The notes below the pieces were generated by a model. The model was not told the origin of the DNA, did not search any database, and worked only from the letters and a program-made list of their open reading frames with translations. Made by a program: the position numbers and the translations under genes. 47,977 nt of DNA from Vitrella brassicaformis (taxonomy: Eukaryota > Sar > Vitrellaceae), in contig CDMY01000499.1 in NCBI GenBank assembly GCA_001179505.1, forward strand, positions 1 through 47,977, written 5' to 3'. This document shows positions 44,451 to 47,977 of the stretch, piece by piece; position 1 is the first letter of the stretch, and the number at the start of each line of letters is the position of its first letter.

Positions 44451-45844
44451 ATGGCGCAGGCGATCTCGCGTTTCGTCGTTTTAGCACTGGTTGCGTGCGT
44501 GGTGAGTGCGGCTGTCGCGCCACCGGCCTTCGTCTCGTCCCCTCCCCTGGGTCAAGTGGCGCCATCGGCAACAAGCCGCGTGCGGATGAGCGCAGTGAAG
44601 AACCGGTCCTCGGGAAAGATACCTGCTCCCTCTGACAAGGTGATCACATGCTCACGTGCATCATGCATGTTGCCAGCACCATGCAGCTGTCTGTCTTTCA
44701 AGCAGACACACACACACACACACAACCGAGTGTCATGTTGATGTCCTGGGATGAATGTCACGCAGGTCGAGTCGGCTCCCCTGGGGAGAGTGGACCTTCC
44801 TGACACGTTGCTGGAGTTTCTGGGGTTTGCCATCAACGGCGACAGACAACACCACATACCGGGCAGGTGGTGCATAACAACATCTGTCTTCATTCACGCA
44901 CTTTACACATGTGTTGTATGTGTTGTCTGTAATGGTGGTATGTGTTTGGTGGGCTGTGACTACTCCACATCTCGGTCAGATTTCCGCGCGGGGGGCGTTC
45001 AGGCCAAGAGACCTCCAACGGACACATCTTGTGGCCGATGGTACGCACCATACAGACAGACATAATATGCATCTGTGTATACGCTCCGCGCACGTGTGTG
45101 TGTGATTGTTGGTGTCGGCATGACGCGTCCATCCATCCATCCATTCATCCATCAGCTGTATGAGTTGATCCGTCAGACGGACTGGCGTGTGAAGGCCTGG
45201 TGTGTGGACGGCCCAGACGAGAAGCACGACAACTGCTTCCTCTACATCATCCAGAAAGACGGAACCGGCAAACTCCCGACCACAGGGTGAGTGGGTGAGT
45301 GAGTACCTATTCTCTATGGGTGCCGTGTGTGTGTGTGAGACGAATTCATACACATGTGTGAATGTGTGCACACAGTGATGGGACGCAGTTCGCACTGATG
45401 GTTGGCGAAAATACCTCCGACAAGGCGCTCGACGACCTCAAGTGGCTCATGCGCAAGGAAGGCATCATGCAGGTACGAACCAACCGCACACACTCGCGGA
45501 ATGGATGGAAGAATCAACAGGCGGTGTTCATTCGTATGCGCACGTGTGTGTATCTATCGTGTGCGCAGTGCATGTATGCGGCGCGCGGCCACATCTGGAT
45601 TCCCATGTACTTGGACAGTGAGACTGACCAGCTGATGCCCATCCGATATGAGGGGATCGCCCTGACCGCAAACGAGGGGGAGGGCCCTCAGGCGATCATC
45701 AACTACATCGTCGACCGATTAAACTGCCCGAACAAGAAGGAGGACGACGGGTATCCGGGGCTGTTCAACGAGACGCCTGAGCTGCACAAGGCTATGGAGC
45801 GGCCCCTTCCTCCCATTCGCTTGTACCCTTCCAGAGAGATATAG
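44451..45844 (+). CDS. Unknown protein with plastid-type bipartite leader, six exons
   Basis: Exons 44451-44639, 44766-44866, 44980-45040, 45156-45286, 45376-45472 and 45569-45844 join in frame to give 284 residues. The leader is a signal peptide (ISRFVVLALVACVVSAAVA) followed by PPAFVSS and a basic, Ser-rich stretch (SATSRVRMSAVKNRSSGK). That is the bipartite layout, with Phe near the first cleavage site, used for import into complex red-type plastids. The mature part is acidic and soluble (LYELIRQTDWRVKAWCVDG; FALMVGENTSDKALDDLKW; YEGIALTANEGEGPQAIIN). I do not recognise a family. The last two exons and 3' flank are duplicated at 31656-32492. It is divergent from the giant receptor-like gene with 66 bp between starts. 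Confidence 0.8.
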
Positions 45845-46091
45845 TTAGCTAGCTACCTGGGCTCTGTCTAGCTTACCTGCCTGGCGGGCTGGGCTGGCTT
45901 CCTTCATCCTACTTGCCTGTCTGCCTTTTTTTGTTTGGTTGGGGCCTTTGTGGTGTAGGTCTGTTTGAGTACTCGAGAGAGTCTCTGTGTGCATATCTGC
46001 TGTCTGAGTACGTAAGTGCAGTCGGGACTGGCTGAATGGAGCGGGCGGGTGAGTGGGGCAGGCAGCCAGGCATGTTGAATCTCACGAATTC
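45268..46091 (+). repeat. Segmental duplication, parent copy of 31656-32492
   Basis: Same breaks as the partner copy. This copy lies inside a complete gene, so it is the likely source. Confidence 0.85.
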
Positions 46092-46406
46092 GCTTGGGGA
46101 GAAGGAAGGAGAATGCATTCGTTTGACACACAGAGCCAGTCATACGAATCATGGCTTTAGGCAAGCTTTGCAGATCTTTCGTAAGAAGTTCCATCCTTTC
46201 CCTGTACGCTTCTCAGCACACAGCAGACCCCCACACCTCACATACGCGGCACACACAAGCCACAGAAACGACATTTTCCCTCTCCGTGAGTGATGAGTGC
46301 AGCTTCGGGCTGGGCTCATTTCTGTGCCTGGCAGGTCGTGCTGAAGAGGCGAAGGCGACAAGGGGTTTCAGGCTTCTCGGCGCGAGCCTTTGAGCCTCGA
46401 AGGGAG
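45845..46406. other. Intergenic, 3' flank and upstream of the mitochondrial-type gene
   Basis: Up to 46091 it matches the duplicated 3' flank. After that I see no supported exon; an open frame at 46151-46393 has no known features. Confidence 0.4.
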
Positions 46407-47504
46407 ATGGTCAGCCTGGGAAGCGCTATGTTCAAGCTTGGCTGCCGGAGAGCACCGCAACTGTTTGGTGCAGAGTTCCCAAGGTCTGCCTTCACGAAGG
46501 TGAGGAAACTGAACGGGTTTAGCCCTCCGATGCGCTGCAGCATCATTGTCACGTTGGTTTGTGTGTCCGTCAGATGTATCGTCCCCGACTGTCCCCCCTC
46601 ATTCTCCAAACAGCACACCCCCTCGGCCACACTTTGCCACTCACCCGCCACTGTCGCCCACCGACGAGCCGCCATTTTCCCGCAGCTGCCTTCTTCGCCA
46701 CCGTCCGGTGCAGTGCTGAGCAGCAGACGACTGGACAACACAACTCCGGCGGCAAGGCGGCCGATGATGAGATTCTGTTCATTCCCACCGACCCGGGTGC
46801 TGAGCCGTTCGACCATGAGCTGTCGCTGCCCGACGTGACTGAAGCGGATCTTGAAGGCATTTCCAAGGGCCGGTATGGCGTCGAGTACCTGTCGGAGGCG
46901 CCCTCCAGCCAGCAGCTCAGCTACCCACCAGAGGGCATCGTCTCTGGCTCTTGCCGGCGCATGTTCATCAACCTCGTGTGTGTTCGACGGCCTTTTGAGG
47001 GGGAGGCCTCACCCCCGCCCCCCATCAACGTGGTCTTCGTCGTCGACACGACGTCGGTGGTGTCCTACTTGAGCCGACGGGCCTTGGCGGCGCTGGCAGG
47101 AGTGGATGAAGGCAGCGACGAGGTGCCTTTCGGCTTGATGGTGTCGATCGATGGCCATTGCCGCCATGGAGCGTTCGAATACTACCAGTCTTTCGGCACC
47201 TTTGCCCACATCAACGTACGTACGTACGCACCTCAAAGCGACTAACCTAGGTCTTTACACACGAATGGTTTGTTTCTCTCTCTCTTTGGTTGTCTGTCTG
47301 TCTGTCTGTCTTTTTCCTCACTTGATTCATTCATATATGATTCAGGTGTTGGGTATGTGGGCCCTGCATACGCTGGAGTGGACGCCAATCATCGACTGGA
47401 AGCACGAGGACTTCATCCTGACGCCCTACGACCCGCAGAAGACAATGCCACTCACACGGAGAGCCAAGAGGGAGGTGGAGAGGGCAGCCCGTCTTGCTGG
47501 CTGA
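46407..47504 (+). CDS. Retropepsin-like protein with mitochondrial-type presequence, three exons
   Basis: Exons 46407-46499, 46574-47215 and 47346-47504 join in frame to give 297 residues; an ATG at 46574 would give a shorter form. The N-terminus is long, Arg-rich and non-acidic (FKLGCRRAPQLFG; PLTRHCRPPTSRHF), typical of a mitochondrial presequence. The mature part contains INVVFVVDTTSVVSYLS (about 47026), in the place of the retropepsin active-site strand and Asp-Thr-Gly loop. About 47212-47370 reads HINVLGMWALH, resembling the N-[IV]-L-G-M segment of the same fold. The expected DTG reads DTT, so catalysis is doubtful; it may be a non-proteolytic or divergent member. The intron sits between HINV and LGMW. 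No transposon features surround it, so it is a host gene. Confidence 0.7.
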
Positions 47505-47977
47505 CCGAGCCTGATCGTTTGTGTGGTGTGTGGGTGTGGGTGTGAGTGTGGGTGTGTGCAGTGCTTTCCTCCGTATCGCATCGATCGATGTTACCCACTG
47601 ACTGAGTTGTGGCGCTGCATCACGTGACTTGTGGTGTGTCGTCTCATGCAGGCCGGTCGAGGTAGGTGTGTGGTGTGGTGTGCGCCTGCCCTCTTTTTCC
47701 GTCAGTCATGTGTGTGGTGTGTGGCCACCATGGTTGTCCAGTCCCCACCCACATATAGTACACCACTCGTGGGGACCACACGGATGGGGTATGTGAGTGA
47801 GTGGCCGTCTGGCCTCCTCGAGTGACTTCGCTGCCATGAACAAATGAGTGAGACAGCCGCGAGGAAAGGTGCCTGCCGGTCAGGCAAAGGCCAGTTCACT
47901 CGATGCATGTCCGTCACGGCAAACATACACAGATACACTCCACCACACAGTCACCGAGAGGGAGGTCTGGTATGTGG
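47505..47977. other. 3' intergenic end of the window
   Basis: GTGTG-rich sequence. No supported gene. Confidence 0.4.

Noticed and set aside
1-47977. tRNA, rRNA or other structural RNA genes
   Set aside because: I saw no cloverleaf with intron-free TPsiC and acceptor pairing, nor any rRNA core sequence; a covariance-model scan could still find small RNAs.

Overview
The window looks like nuclear DNA of an alveolate alga. Genes are split by short introns (about 50-120 nt, mostly GT-AG) rich in (TG)n, (TCTG)n and CT tracts. Neighbouring genes are often divergent and only tens of bases apart. Several products carry signal peptides or plastid-type or mitochondrial-type leaders. My best guess is a chromerid, most like Vitrella; this is an inference from gene style, not a database match. 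Exon joins were worked out by hand from splice signals and reading-frame continuity.

Region by region. 1-5859: most of a tyrosine-recombinase (DIRS/PAT-type) retrotransposon, with a gag-like ORF, reverse transcriptase-RNase H, recombinase, and a 100-bp direct repeat bracketing its right end. 6234-8784: a secreted protein of unknown function, then a small secreted EF-hand protein. 9203-13500: a divergent pair, an unknown protein with repeated motifs on the minus strand and a multi-pass membrane protein on the plus strand. An N gap lies at 13628-13927. 14998-31093: a cluster of related surface proteins. One is a LysM fragment (15498-15950, minus). One is a nearly whole mosaic protein (16674-20486, plus). 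The third is a longer mosaic with an added seven-repeat propeller (24584-31093, minus). Between the last two sit a relic of a P1B-type metal ATPase (minus) and an eight-exon fatty-acid/sterol hydroxylase (plus). 31656-32492: a partial copy of the gene at 44451-45844. 33318-44384: one very large minus-strand gene for a modular receptor-like membrane protein (propeller, CCP-like, three EGF, leucine-rich repeats, cysteine-rich, many membrane segments). 44451-45844: a protein with a plastid-type leader. 46407-47504: a probable mitochondrial protein with a retropepsin-like fold.

The most striking content is the mosaic family. It combines modules typical of bacterial secreted proteins (parallel beta-helix, DUF4215 cysteine-rich repeat, Ig-like Big domains, RTX calcium-binding repeats, FG-GAP-type propeller) with an alga-specific membrane anchor and basic tail, all encoded by intron-rich eukaryotic genes. 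The members share a DDECG...PEC.DTILSI anchor. They differ by intron presence, by a propeller insertion, and by disabling lesions (an in-frame TGA and a 7-bp deletion in one, a one-base shift in another). This looks like a family in rapid turnover at the cell surface. Together with the receptor-like gene downstream, it makes roughly 30 kb of this window a surface-protein region.
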